From contig OX335660.1 in NCBI GenBank assembly GCA_946894095.1, forward strand, positions 7,135,001-7,199,000: a DNA stretch of 64,000 bases, read 5' to 3'. The DNA comes from Incurvaria masculella. Its lineage: Eukaryota > Arthropoda > Insecta > Lepidoptera > Incurvariidae. Shown piece by piece: positions 1 to 11,558 of this stretch (its first letter is position 1; the number at the start of each line of letters is the position of its first letter). Under the pieces are notes generated by a model. It was not told the origin of the DNA and did not search any database. It saw nothing but the letters and a program-made list of their open reading frames with translations. A program made the translations under genes and the position numbers.

Positions 1-1100
1 ACAGCCCAGTCTAGTGCAGAATCAAGATCGATATTCATAAGTGCAACCGCTGTGTGAACATCATTGTAATGGAATTGTCGATAAAGCTGCAAGTCATCGG
101 CATAAAGATGGTAAGAGCACATAAATGGGACAACAATACTATTGATAAAGATGGAAAATAACAAGGGAGAAAGTACGCCACCTTGTGGGACGCCAGCGGT
201 GAGGTCAGTCCATAAGGAGTAGACGTTGTCTACACAGACGCATTGCTGGCGACCACGTAGGTAAGAAGAGAACCAATCCAGAGCCGACTGTGAAATATTA
301 AGAGAATACAGAATTGCAATTAAGATGTCAAAATCGACCGAATTGAATGCACTACTAAAGTCAAGTAATACAAGGAGAGTTAACTGACGGGCATCCATAG
401 CTAGACGAATGTCGTCAGTGATTTTTACAAGAGCGGTAGTAGTGCTGTGGCAGGGACGAAAACCGGATTGAAATGGGCTGAGGATGTTACAGGAGGACAG
501 AAAATGGCATAGCTGTGAGTGAACAATACGTTCAAGAACTTTGGATAGAAACGGAAGAATGGAGATTGGTCGATAATGCTTAGGGTCAGTGGGATTATTA
601 ACTTTAGGTAGAGGTACTACGTAGGCCTTCTTCCAAGAGTCAGGAAAACACGCCGATTTTAAAGAATAATTTAGTATGTGAGAAATAATTGGGAGGATGC
701 TGTCTAAAATCGGCACAAATAGCTCTCGACCCAAGTTGTCAGGTCCTACGGCCTTACTTTTAATAGATAGAATAATCTTTTTTATTTCACAGTCAGCTAC
801 AGGGGTGAAGACAAATTTATTAGAGTTAGGAAGTAAGACTGAATGAAGCTGACGTATAGTGTTAGATTTGATGGCAGGAATCATTGTGACGGGAGAGCAA
901 GAAAAATGCAGGTTTAAGCCGTCAAGGTCAATCGTATGATTTCCCTCGGTCACGCTTTTACCAACCCCGAGTGTGCGAAGAAATCTCCACATATCATTGA
1001 GAGAACAGTTATCAATAGACTCGTTAATGTGACGGCGCTTGGCATTCCTACACATCTGATTACACCGATTCCTTACACCGAATAATAATATGTTAGATAA
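1..1100 (-). pseudogene. 5'-truncated non-LTR retrotransposon reverse transcriptase, CR1/L2-like, runs off window
   Basis: An open frame of about 366 codons runs on the minus strand from a stop near 1101-1103 to the window edge with no internal stop. Translation shows the LINE RT blocks in order: a linker region, KKAYVVPLPK, HYRPISILPFLSKVLERIV, QSGFRPCHSTTTALVK, LLDFSSAFNSVDFDILI, GVPQGGVLSPLLFSIFIN (near 180-194) and the catalytic YADDLQLY (YADD at 93-104). The enzyme would copy its own RNA into a nicked target. No upstream endonuclease domain is visible before 1100, so the copy is 5'-truncated, as most LINE copies are. The YADD catalytic residues are intact. The motif style resembles the CR1/L2/Daphne group; the exact clade is inference. 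Confidence 0.85.
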
Positions 1101-1856
1101 TTACCTAACCTACTCCAGCAATTCTACTTCTATCAAATAATAGCTTCAATAACTCTGGTTTTGTTTTTCAGAATGATGCTGTCTGCCATCAATGTTTTCT
1201 CATCCTGGATGCCATTCCTGAAAATTCGCCTCGGTTGTGGTGTTCGTCCATGATATTCCTCGATTGAGTAACTATGTATACTTTTCACTTGCTATATTTG
1301 TTTCCTCGAGTCTATTATCCACCCATGCAACCCTTTTTTGCCGTTTACCTAAATTATTAACCCGAATATTTTGGTGACAACCTACAAACATATAATTATG
1401 GGTAGCAATTCCAAAATGACAATTTTGTTATTGAACGTTGATTTCAGCTAGCGAGCAAATTAAAATTTATTGTGAAATAATTTATCCTGTTCTCAGGTGG
1501 TGTGGAGTGTTTGCGGAAGTTCAATCAAGAAGTGAAGGCACGTTGACATGCAGAAAGATTTGGGATGCAAGGTGCGAGGAGAGGATCTCCGCCTCCTGCG
1601 CCTCCGGCTCCAGCTCCGCCTCATTGTGATCTAGTACAACCCATAGTCATTTAAGTAAATGCAAACACCCATATTTTATTTAAAACTTACTCCGATAAAA
1701 AAAGGATGAACAAATTATAAACATAACCGTTCTAGCTATTATCAATTCAGTCAACTAGATTGGGGTAGTTTGTATGTGTAAAAAAAAGTGATGATAACAC
1801 CCGTATGTCCTAAACTTAGCAAACATTTCACTGCATAGCAGCCTACATGCGTAGGC
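1101..1856. other. spacer, nothing recognised
   Basis: AT-rich sequence. A 63-codon frame at 1438-1629 has no recognisable motif and no gene context. No repeat of the window's families was seen. Confidence 0.4.
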
Positions 1857-1972
1857 CTCGTATTCAGAGAGAACCTGTCAAAACTTATTACGAGATTAGC
1901 ACCGGACTAACCATACAAAAACTGGTTTAATCCGACCTTAATATGCGTATTAAAGTTAGGTCTATGTCAAAG
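1857..1972 (+). repeat. ~120-bp MITE, family E (TATTCAGAG...)
   Basis: Starts CTCGTATTCAGAGAGAACC and contains CTGTCAAAACTT and TTAGCACCGGACTAACC. Near-identical blocks occur at 16233, 31773, 31896, 32158 and 37079. In better copies the two ends are inverted repeats (GTATTCAGAG / CTCTGAATAC). The 3' end of this copy is degenerate. Confidence 0.7.
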
Positions 1973-3023
1973 ATATAAATGTCGCATACTTCCATGCACA
2001 TAAGTACTGGCAAACATATTTTGCCAGTCACAAAATAAGTTTAAAACTTAAGTAGTTGATTAATTAATGCCACCGCTCGCAAACATAAGGAGAAACGTAA
2101 AAAATAAATATAAAAAAACAAAAGATAAAAAAAAACACTGATTATGATTCTGAATTATGAATATTGAGCTTAACCTAAATCTGGTGTATAGTGCCATCGT
2201 CAATGTAATACTAGTCAAAATTATTTTACGAACTTAATCTCCTGTCAACCTTGCACCTATACTTTAAAAAAGCCTTGTTTAACATTTTAACTGCTGGAGT
2301 GTTTCATCAGATCTTTTCCTGTTCATCCAGAAGATCACTGGAGATTTTACATACCAAGTCTAAAATCCTGGAGCTGCGTGTGAGATCTGTTACACCTCCT
2401 GCATACTAGAAGAGTTGATAATCTCATAATTCAAAGAAAAATCTATTTTATTTACAAAATATTTAATTGAATCATTTAATACATTTTACATAGTTTCATT
2501 TACAGCCATTTTATCATAACTCCAGCGTATTAAAAAAAGAAATAAGATTTTAGACTCGGCTCCTTTGGTATTTACCTGTTTGTAATGTCTTACGTCAACG
2601 ACTTGATTTTGCATTTTACGTCGTAACAATATAATTTATGTACTATTTCTGCATACAGAATGAATATATTAAATAAATAAGAAAAAACTTAACTGGTTTT
2701 GTGTAGCTAAACACTCCCTATTGTGCTCCACGCCGCCGTCTCTACTCTATTTGGATCGGGTGGCGCGAGCAGCGCCCCTGGAGCTGCAATGGGGTGCTGC
2801 TCCAGGGACCGTAGTTTCTTGTATAAACAGCACCAATACCAAGGTTGTATAGATAATGTGAGTTCATGATACCTTTACCTAAGTTGGACATACTTGTAAT
2901 ATGTTTTTTGACGAATCTTGCATAATTTCGAAATTATCTGTTCCGATGAAGTGATCAAGGTAATCGGTGCCGTATTAAAAAATAATAATTATAGAATAAT
3001 CTCAATGCATGGTCTTGTGGGTA
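1973..3023. other. spacer, nothing recognised
   Basis: AT-rich, with no convincing ORF or splice-linked exon. A small hairpin (CCCTGGAGC ... GCTCCAGGG) lies near 2777-2810. No assignable repeat was seen. Confidence 0.35.
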
Positions 3024-3062
3024 AATGCCAATTTAGGTGACAAGTCGGGCTGCGGGCTCAGT
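3024..3062 (+). repeat. fragment of family B palindromic MITE (one terminus)
   Basis: Contains CCAATTTAGGTGACAAGTC followed by GCGGGCTC, which is the terminal block of the family B element seen in full at 9771-10110. Only about 40 bp remain. Confidence 0.55.
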
Positions 3063-4582
3063 ACAGGGAGCAATTGTGATGAAACAAAGAAGGTACTTCG
3101 ATTCACTACAGCGATAGCAATGGGTTCCATCCCTCATCATAATCAATTGTTTAACCTGTCTAAAAAGTAGTGAGCGGCATTCGTTGAGTCATTGGAAACC
3201 TGCCAGCCAAAAGATCCAGCACCTGTCCTTACCTTTATTTCAAAATTAAATGCATACTATGACGTAATAGTCAATTCGATTATATAGCAGTAAACTACAA
3301 ATAAAGTCCTAACCTAACCATGAACAGTCTACCATAGAACTTGATGACCACATCGACACCTAACTAATTTGTTCCCCTGCACGCACGACCGCGCGAAGGA
3401 CGACCGCCCCGTGAGTTATTGCTGCGCTCCCAGTCACCCGACAGGAATGACGTGGTTGAAGAACGTCACGCCCGCCCGAAGTCTCGATGAGATGATGCCC
3501 AGGCCGCCGCTGGCTTATAGCGGCTGACAAAGGACCGGCACAGTAGATATTATTTGAGAACATGCTGGCAAGCAGTCCAGGTAATAGGGGGTACTCTCAG
3601 GCCTGTACCTGCACACGCAATCGTGCAGGAAACCCAGAGACCCAGCGACGACAAAACTCACTCAACGGCAGTCGACGGCGCAAACGTCAATTCAAAATCA
3701 AAAGGTCAATGACATTGTTTGAGGTGCCAGTCATATAAATGAAGTAAAATGGCCAGCTGTGTCTAATAACAATCTTTCATTTGAGGTCCTACTAGGAGAG
3801 ATTTTTTTATTGTAGGACTGAAATAATTTTTTCGACGCTTATTTTCAATATTCTCACATTTGCTACCATAAAATGTCTTTTGTGATACAGTTTTTGCTAC
3901 CAGATACATCTATTGGCAGTGCAATAAAGTCGCAAGTATGGCAATAATGCAATTTACTAGGCGCCGCGAAGTATGATCACGGAACGGAGATTAAATACTT
4001 TAAAGGCATCTGCTGACGTTTCTGGGACTTTCCTGTGTCTGAGATCTATCAATTCGGATTCAACTTAGTCAAAACAATTTTACCATGGTAGTTTGATCCA
4101 TGTACACTTAAAAAAGGGCCGATTTTCTGCCCCATACAAACTTTGCAATCTCCTTTCGGGCCTTATTTATTAAAAAAACAGTAGCGATCTAATCAAAGGA
4201 AAGAATAAATCTCCAAGCATTCTGCGCAGAGTTCGCGTGTCAACGCACGGGCGTCCTTCGCAGATGTCCGCTTATGCTAATCCTGCAGCTGAAAGCTCAA
4301 TAATGCATAACGCTAAAAACGATTCGGTTTTTTTTTTTCAATTATCGTTTCAGCTATAGTTGGACTCGGCAGGTGGCGCTGTGAGATCCAGATTTCTTTA
4401 ACCTACCGTTTGAATAACACGCAAGCGAGGGTGTAAACACATTTTAGCGGGCTCCATTTGGGTGATAGTCCAAAATAAATTGATCTGAGTGGAGCCAGAA
4501 AATATTGGTTCGATCATGTTATTTTTGATCTCAAGTTAATTAATGCAAACATCTCTCTTAGCGAATTACTTTTTGCTTTATT
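3063..4582. other. spacer, nothing recognised
   Basis: No gene or clear repeat. A 67-codon minus frame at 3360-3563 has no motif. The GC content around 3370-3560 is higher than in the flanks. Confidence 0.35.
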
Positions 4583-4770
4583 CCGCTTTATTCGTCGGCC
4601 CGTAAGCACCTGAAAATTTCGCCTCCTATACAAACGTAGTTTACTAATAATTTGACAACTACTGTTCCAACTTACTTGATATTTGGTATCTAATATTTGG
4701 CTACAAATATCTGTGTCTGCATGTCTTTGTTTTTTCGGTAAATGTATTCTGGGTCTTAGATGAAAAAGAA
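4583..4770 (+). repeat. half copy of TTAA MITE, family G2
   Basis: Contains TCGGCCCGTAAGCA, ACAAACGTAGTTTACTAAT and ATATTTGGCTACAAATATC. It matches the left half of the complete G2 element at 28789-29148. The matching right half lies 2.2 kb away at 7015-7254, so the pair may derive from one disrupted copy. Confidence 0.6.
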
Positions 4771-6133
4771 TGGATACGGTACCTCCATACTGACGATAGT
4801 TCAAAAGCGATCCTATTTTTAAAAAACTCACACACTTTTACATGCACACCAAACTCTACTACGTAAAGGTTAATAGAGCAGGACCAAGGTATACGGAAAT
4901 GTATCATGCGAAAAAGTGACAAATAGATTCATCTAATCGCGGAAGAATGAAATGAGACAACAATTTTCTTAAACTGAATTCGTTATGGCATAAGAAAAAG
5001 GGATGGTGACATTTGTGACGTCTGGTCGCAGATATAGTGCAAAATTCATCCGAATCCATCATGACACATCAACGATGCGCGCATGCTAAGCGCTTTGACC
5101 AGAATGGCGCGTCAAAACTAAATGAAAACTGAAAGTGAAAACGGCAGGGTTGCCAAAAATGATCACAAAAATAAATAACAATATATTGTATTTAGCAATA
5201 CAATATTAAGGTTCCTATTCAATGATAGTGGTTAGAGCAAGTAGTACCATGATTGTATAGTTAACAAGGCATCAAATAATCTTTTCGCGAGTTTGCAAGC
5301 GGGAAAATGAAAAAAATATATTAATGGAATGTTTCTTTAAACCATCGTTTTTCTGAGTAAGAATCATCGATATTAAGGATACATTAATAAATTCGAATAC
5401 ACATAATTTGTAAATATTGAAATCATAAAATAAAATAAACACAAAGAGGGAATCATTAATGCAACAAACATTGCAAAACAAATATTATTGATTATTCTTG
5501 AATTGTCCATGTTTGCATTTATGCATTTAAAAATTTCGTTCAATGCGTTTTAGATGCTAAAAAATAGTCCAAGTAATAGTCACTACACTATGTAAAACCT
5601 GTTGTTAATTATTGCCGTTCGCCGTTAATGTGTGATGATATTTTGATAAACCACTAAGTTCTATATTTTTAATTTTTTTTTATTTCCTTCAAATAGGTTC
5701 AGTTTATTACGGTTTTGTCGTTTTGTCGCGGCTTTAATCCCCGGATTGGTTTTATGTATATGATAAAGTTTTACATTTACATATTTGTCGATAATAGCCC
5801 TAAGAAGATGGAGTCTATGATTAAATGTAGCAGGTTGAAGAAATGAATGCTCATTCAATGACAAAAGAACATTGAGCCCAGAAACGACTTGAGAATTTTA
5901 ATCTTTATGGAAACGAGCTGTCTGTCACATGTAAAATTTTGACCATTTTCAAGGATGTACCTTTTCATCACAGCCTTAGAACTAAGACATATTATAAAAA
6001 CATTCTAAATAACATAATAAAAAATAATAAACTGTACGTAGGCTATTGTTTTGTGGCAGCCCTACTTGTTTTAAAATAAAATTTAGTTTGATAATTTTAT
6101 GTATTTAATGGATACGACATTACCGTTATCTCA
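4771..6133. other. AT-rich spacer, nothing recognised
   Basis: Short frames only, without motifs. No window repeat family was identified. Confidence 0.35.
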
Positions 6134-6187
6134 TTAATTTGAGTTTCAGCGACATCTACATGTAGATGTCGCTGAAACTCAAATTAA
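6134..6187. repeat. perfect 54-bp palindrome, no spacer
   Basis: Twenty-seven bases (centre ...GACATCTACA | TGTAGATGTC...) are followed directly by their exact reverse complement. The arms are TTAATTTGAGTTTCAGC... and ...GCTGAAACTCAAATTAA. The first mismatch is at 6133/6188. It could form a cruciform. No flanking element was recognised. Confidence 0.9.
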
Positions 6188-6374
6188 AAATTTAGTTTAC
6201 TATAATACTGAAATGAAAATCAAAATAAAAATCGAACTGACAATTTAAGTTTGCTTGTGCCAACCCTATTTGCGCCTTTACAGCACACAAAAGGTTTCAG
6301 GTCAACTAAACTAAAAATATACTGAATATGCTTGTATTTACACATGGAATGTGATTCCATTGCTCTTGTTGTGC

Positions 6375-6853
6375 TTAAGGCGCTAGGACTAGCCAACTAC
6401 TCGCGCCATACAAATGCACTTTTTAACAAATGTAATAATATGTAGTGAAACGCTTCAGCAAATCCAAATAGAACTCCAGACTGATAATGGATTGTTAATA
6501 TTTTTTTATTCCATCATTTATTTAAATAATAATAAAAATAAAAAAGTTGATTTTTCTCATTAGAAATCTGAAAGTAATTCGATTTCTAGATATAAGCAAA
6601 AACATCATATATGCATAAACAAAAAATTCCATTTGCTTTTAGATTTCTACATTTAGTCAAAAAAGTTCGGAAATGGACACCGTTTCCGCAATGTATTTTG
6701 TATAGAAAAAGGAAACATACATTAACGAAAATAATTCGATTCCTAGACAAGGAATCATATATTGTAAGGATGACACTTATAATCGTCAGACTTAGTTAGT
6801 TAACTTGGGGTGCCTCGTCTAACTTTGCGATTTGGCTAGTACCAGGCCCTTAA
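6375..6853 (+). mobile_element. TTAA-flanked MITE (piggyBac-type), family G1, uninterrupted copy
   Basis: Bounded by TTAA at 6375-6378 and 6850-6853. The termini are imperfect inverted repeats: TTAAGGCGCTAGGACTAGCC on the left, and TTAAGGGCCTGGTACTAGCC when the right end is read inward. A TTAA duplication is the hallmark of piggyBac-type transposition. The interior is AT-rich; its 62-codon frame (6611-6799) is repeated in the second copy and is not judged a gene. The copy at 23280-24695 is almost identical but is split by a Helitron. Confidence 0.8.
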
Positions 6854-7014
6854 TAGTGTTATTTCGACATTTGTCTACCACACAAGATGACATTTTGTTG
6901 ATATTTTGAAATCTTGCCCTACTGACGCGCATGGATTGACGTCTGACACCGACTGAGAGCATATGAGCTGACTGAGCGTACTTTTGACGGACCGTAAATT
7001 TTTTTTAGTCCCCT

Positions 7015-7254
7015 ATCCATTCCTTTTTCATCTAAGTTCTGGGTCAAACCACAGAGAAAACAAAATTCGTATGAAGATTTTATTTTTGCTTTCATTTCAT
7101 TCGGTTTGGATTTTTCAAAAAAACAAAAGCATGCAGACACAGATATTTGTTACCTGATATTAGATATTAAATATCAATTTAATTGGAATAGCGGTTTCCA
7201 AATGATTAGTAAACTACGTTTGTATGGGGAGCATAGCTTACGGGCCGTTCTTAA
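7015..7254 (+). repeat. half copy of TTAA MITE, family G2 (right half)
   Basis: Contains CAGACACAGATATTTGTTAC and CTACGTTTGTATGGGGAGCA and ends GGGCCGTTCTTAA with TTAA at 7251-7254. It is collinear with the right half of 28789-29148. Confidence 0.65.
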
Positions 7255-7511
7255 CCCACGATTACGGGTGCTACATACCGTCGGCCAAGGGTAAAAGGTT
7301 ACACATCCGGTTGAAAGAAAAGATGAACAGTCAAAATAATTTGACTTTTGGCAACACTTATGGGGCTGATTATACATTCCAACATAGTTGAGAACAACTA
7401 TTATTTGCTAGGCACACTAAGCCCAAACAAAACTTAAAGGGAGGTCGTATTGAACAAGCATTCATTTTTGCTTTTAATCGGAAGTGTATCCTTTAATCCT
7501 TGTTTGACTGT

Positions 7512-7600
7512 ACCTGACCTTTACGAAGAATTACATCGATTTGGTCGCGGTACGTTCTCCTAGGAAGCCCGGGCACGACGATTCAACTCTGCGAAGTCTC
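7512..7600 (-). pseudogene. decayed LINE 3'-terminal coding fragment
   Basis: CTGACCTTTACGAAGAATTA, then CATCGATTTGGTCGCGGTAC and CCTAGGAAGCCCGGGCACGA. The same block occurs at 57047-57277, where the minus strand reads as a LINE C-terminus (GRPRRTYHNQIDVILRKGQV). This copy is short and disrupted. Confidence 0.55.
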
Positions 7601-7878
7601 GTAATTCTTTCGTCACCCATTCGTTCCATCCGTCCAAACCATTAGCACTCCCTTCTCGATTCTCGTCACATCATTTTTCAATTGACACTGCTCTCTAACC
7701 CAGTCATTTCGACATTTGTCCGTTATATTCCTCAAGGACCGCATTTAATCTACATTCGTGCCTCTTCAGCCATACCCTTACATATAGGCAGACAGAATCT
7801 ACAGTCGGTTTTCGAGATTAAAAAAAAACAAATAAATTAGGTAATAAGTAAAATGACAAGATTGCTAATCCAGATATT

Positions 7879-8579
7879 ATCGTTTCTCAACCTTTTTGCC
7901 CAGGCCCCCTTAGCTATGTTCAAATGGGAAGGTCCTACGTGCCCGATAAGAATTAAATAATATAAAGTAGGTACATATATTATACCCATTTATCAAGACT
8001 GTTTGATCAATGCGTGCTGCCAGTTTTAACCTTCGCCTGCGAGACATGGACGCTCATAGTTGGTACTGCACACAAGCTGAAAGTAGCCCAAAGGGCAATG
8101 GAAAGATACATACTCGGTATCTCACTGCACGACCGAATGCCAAAGTCGCTGATAAGCTAAAGTCCAAGGTCACATGCATAGGGTTGCTAAACTCAAGTGG
8201 CAGTTGGCAGGTCACATGTGTCGCAGAGATGACCACAGATTGAGCACCGAAGTTTTGTGTAGGGTACACCGGGAAAATAAGCGTCGGCAAACCGCCAGCA
8301 CGTTGGTCAGGCGAAACCGCACAACTTGGCATAGTCTGGGGGCAACATACGTCCAGCAGTGGACAGCAAAAGACTGAAGAATAAGAAGAAGACATATATT
8401 ATACACAATATCTGCAACCAGAGTTCGCTGAAAATAGGGTTTTTATGTTTTCAACAATGCAATTGCCTTCTATTTATTTTCTCCGTCTTCCACCACTTTA
8501 GTACTTTATTCTTCTGCAGGGACAGCATCGCGGCCCACCGACTAGGTGCCCACGTTTGCCCCCGGTTGGGAAACGCTGC
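7879..8579 (+). mobile_element. possible hAT-like non-autonomous element, split by a LINE insertion
   Basis: Starts TCGTTTCTCAACC and ends GGTTGGGAAACGCTG. These are inverted repeats of the CGTTTCYCAACC type, which resembles common hAT termini. An RTE-type LINE 3' end (7986-8391) sits inside. No 8-bp target duplication was confirmed, so the superfamily is a guess. Confidence 0.4.
7986..8391 (+). pseudogene. 5'-truncated RTE-type LINE 3' end with 13-bp target-site duplication
   Basis: Translation with frame changes gives the C-terminal tail of an RTE-type endonuclease-RT: LTFACETWTLIVGTAHKLK, VAQRAMERYILGISLHDR, then HRVAKLKWQLAGHMCRRDDH and YVQQWTAKD. This tail parallels the better copy at 32404-32885. 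The 3' end is A/G-rich (AATAAGAAGAAG). The 13-mer ACATATATTATAC lies at 7973-7985 and again at 8392-8404, so both boundaries of this insertion are visible. It is dead: truncated and frameshifted. Confidence 0.8.
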
Positions 8580-8749
8580 TCCAGTCACCTTCATAATATA
8601 TCTTGTCTTGCCCAAGCAAACAGCCGCTGACGACAATCGTGTTGGGTCGGTTGTACGCTCCACAATTCCTGTATTTCTGTATGCTATTAAAACGAGGCAC
8701 GCGCTCAAACGAAGGAGTATCTAGGCAAGTAATCTCGGCTGTGGTTAGT

Positions 8750-8935
8750 TGGTAGGCGGTACGGCGCAGGCGCAGCGCGTGCGGTCGACCGTTAGTTTTC
8801 CCGCGCTGTCAGTTCTGGCGCGAGGGCCGCGCGAGAGACTCCTGCGCGCGCGCCGTTTCCGAGTTTCCCGCCTAAACGTCAGCGGCGCGGCTGCGCGCGG
8901 AAGAGGAAGGAAGGCTGGCGTAAAAGCTTTGAGTG
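8750..8935 (+). promoter_or_regulatory. CpG-rich promoter-like patch with possible 5'UTR exon
   Basis: A dense run of CpG in an otherwise AT-rich region, from about 8750. It holds an arthropod-type initiator-like CTGTCAGTTC near 8807. A consensus donor GTGAGT begins at 8933. This fits a non-coding first exon, but no downstream exon can be linked to it. It could instead be a GC-rich repeat. Confidence 0.25.
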
Positions 8936-8960
8936 AGTAACATGTTTTGTGGTTTCGCTT

Positions 8961-9290
8961 TCAGAGTGGTCAGTCCGAGTTCTCACCTAAATTGGCGTTG
9001 ACTGAACTTCGAAGTTACGTAAAAACGTCAAACTCCATACAAGTGTTTACTAGATATTCTGTGGTTTTACTTCTTCGAGCTGTCAAAGTCAAACTCGGAC
9101 TTTCGATTTGTATGAAAACAAGACGTCGGCGTAAACGGCAATGTCAACGTATTTACGGCAACGGTGAGTATGCAGTCCAACTTGGACGCGCGGTCTTCAA
9201 TTTCTCCATACATTTGAAAACGGCAATGGATTGGTTTGGCGTAAACACTTATTTAGGTAACAACTGGGACCTGGGGCTCAGATTAACTAC
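8961..9290 (+). repeat. family B palindromic MITE
   Basis: TCAGAGTGGTCAGTCCGAG then CACCTAAATTGGCG at one end, and TTTAGGTAACAACTGGGACC at the other. It is a ~330-bp foldback element whose ends are inverted relative to each other. Members also lie at 9771, 17851, 25262, 30839, 31122, 40351, 42238 and 45921. Confidence 0.75.
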
Positions 9291-9770
9291 GTAATTGCAT
9301 TGTTTATAAACGAATGTCCATTATTTGCTACGTCTCGTGCGTGCATATTATTTTCCCGCAAAACGTTGAACTTCCCATATGAAATTGTTTAATATAATTA
9401 AAAGGGGATTGAGTTGGAGACGCGCTGTTTGTCAACGCTTTCACATGCGGATCGGAGAACTAGGTTTTAAAATCATTTTAGCTCATGGCACATTTTAGTA
9501 ATGATGGAGATACTAGTAAGTATTTAAATAATTATTTATGAAAAACAACTCTACATACCTACTATCTATTGCTGTAGAGGAAGCGAAGGATGTTAGAGAG
9601 CGGTGTCTCGTTCGACTTATTCCGCAAGGCATACTTACTTCTAGTTACTTGAATGTTAGCCATAGTATCATTGAGAAAACAGATCATCTGTTTGTATGTC
9701 ATGCCAAACGTAAACATGATTGATTTTTATAGTTTGACTAACCTCAATGACGCCTAAACGATTGAACTAA
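9291..9770. other. spacer, nothing recognised
   Basis: A short frame of 61 codons at 9538-9723 has no motif. No repeat was seen. Confidence 0.35.
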
Positions 9771-10110
9771 TCTGAGCCTGTAGTCCCAGTTGTCACCTAA
9801 ATTGGCGTTTACGGTAAACCGATCGACTAGCGTTTTCCGTAAAAACGTCAAACTCCATACAAGTTTTTACTAGATAGTCAAACTCGGACTTCCGATTTGT
9901 ATGAAAACGCGGAGTCGGCGTAAATGGCAACGTCGACGTATTTACGGCAACGTTGAGTAAGCTGTCAAATCAAACTCGGACACGCAAATTTTGGTTCGAA
10001 TAACGTCCACTGCGCGCGCTCTTCAATTTCTTCATACATTTGAAAACGCCAGTCGATCGGTTTGCCGTAAACGCCAATTTAGGTGACAACTGGGACTACA
10101 GGCTCTGAAT
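9771..10110 (+). repeat. family B palindromic MITE, most complete copy
   Basis: The ends are inverted repeats over about 60 bp: TCTGAGCCTGTAGTCCCAG at the left and CTGGGACTACAGGCTCTGA at the right, each followed inward by CACCTAAATTGGCGTTTACG or its complement. No transposase is encoded. The superfamily is not assigned because no clear target duplication was found. Confidence 0.8.
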
Positions 10111-11119
10111 GAAACTGGTTAAAAAGATAGTTCGGCAAAGTATAGAAGCTTTATTACCCCTATTCCACACGAGCGATGCCGAGGGCAACTGCATTATATA
10201 ACTTTATACAGCTTTACAGTGACGACACAGACGTTACTTCAAACTATTTATTATGTAGGCATAAAAATACTATTTTTTTTTATGCAAAAACTAACAATAA
10301 CATTTAATACAAAATTTGAAAATGTATGGGTTAGTTATAATATATTTTTATTTGAATTTGCAAAACTTTTGGAATAAAAGATGTTCATTTCTAGACAGAC
10401 AAAGCAGACATGTCAGAACATTCCGTATATCTGGAATTCTTAGGAACACTTTGATAAGTGTCTCTCTGTCTGTCGGTCACAAGCTACAGTGTCCGCGAGT
10501 TGTAATAGATTTGAATAAGAGTTTGAATGTGTTGGTCAATTGTCGCTATAGAGACCATAATACAAATATCATTTGATATCGTGTAGGTGAACGAAGGTAG
10601 AAAGGGGACGGAGGTACAGCGTTATGCACCTCCGACGAGCATTCTCCATGGACCATAAAGACGATAGAATACATCCCTTCGGAGTTGAAGGGGCTCTTAA
10701 TTCTAGGGGTCGGTTTATTTAAAAAAAAAGGTGACTAAAGGTGCTCCAGAAAAGCGGAATCTGCCTGACCTCGCGACACCACGAAAAACCCAAAAATGTT
10801 AAATGGATGGAAACACCTTCCATTTTGATTTTCGAACGCTCAGTAATCAAACACCAATCAAACAAGAGACGCTCGCCGAATGTAACCGACTATCTCATGA
10901 CCCCCCGAGTACTCTCGGAAGACATGTGTCTACAGCGGATGCAGGCGGCGCACTTGTAAAGACAAGGAAGGGCTTCTCACAAGGTCGTTGACTCGTGTTA
11001 TGCAAGAAGGAAGAAGGATTAACGCACCGAACTGGTTGCTGGACGCGCTCCTTGATAAAGATCACGATAAAATGGTGTTTGTGTAATGGAGCTGGGTGAA
11101 AGCTCGGATATCATCTAGA
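10111..11119. other. spacer, nothing recognised
   Basis: Overlapping short frames (10316-10576, 10741-10991) have no recognisable motif. No window repeat family was identified. Confidence 0.35.
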
Positions 11120-11158
11120 ATCGCAGTCGGTACCTCACTTGGAGGTACCGACTGCGAT
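11120..11158. repeat. perfect 17-bp hairpin, 5-nt loop
   Basis: ATCGCAGTCGGTACCTC (11120-11136), loop ACTTG, then the exact reverse complement at 11142-11158. There is no poly-T tract or gene end beside it, so it is not called a terminator. It may be a small palindrome from an element end. Confidence 0.8.
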
Positions 11159-11558
11159 AACAAATACGATTATGATAAAGCCCTGCTTCATCTTAATGAA
11201 CACAGATCATCCTCTGAATATTCATACATGTTTTCTAATTCAATCGAAAGAAACAAATAATTGCACAATTATTTAGAGGATGACCTGGGTTTATTAGGGT
11301 TACGTACCCCAAAGGGTGAAAACGGATCCCTACTACTAAGCCTCTGCTGTCCATCCGTCCGTCTGTCCGTCCGTCCGTCCTTCCGTCCGTCCGTCCGTCC
11401 GTCTGTCACAGGGCTGTATCTCAGTAACCGTAACAGATAGACAGCTGAAATTTTCACAGGGTGTTTATTTATTTTGCCGCGTATAACAACAAATAAGTAA
11501 GATTAAAAAAATATTAAAATTAAAGGGGACCCCCAAACAAAAAACGTGATTTTTTGTA

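Noticed and set aside
6611..6799. 62-codon ORF repeated at 24453-24641
   Set aside because: It lies inside the G1 MITE and is conserved only because the MITE copies are near-identical; no known domain and no start context.
8054..8724. Several 60-121-codon ORFs
   Set aside because: Frames of the truncated LINE 3' end and its host element, or shadows on the opposite strand.
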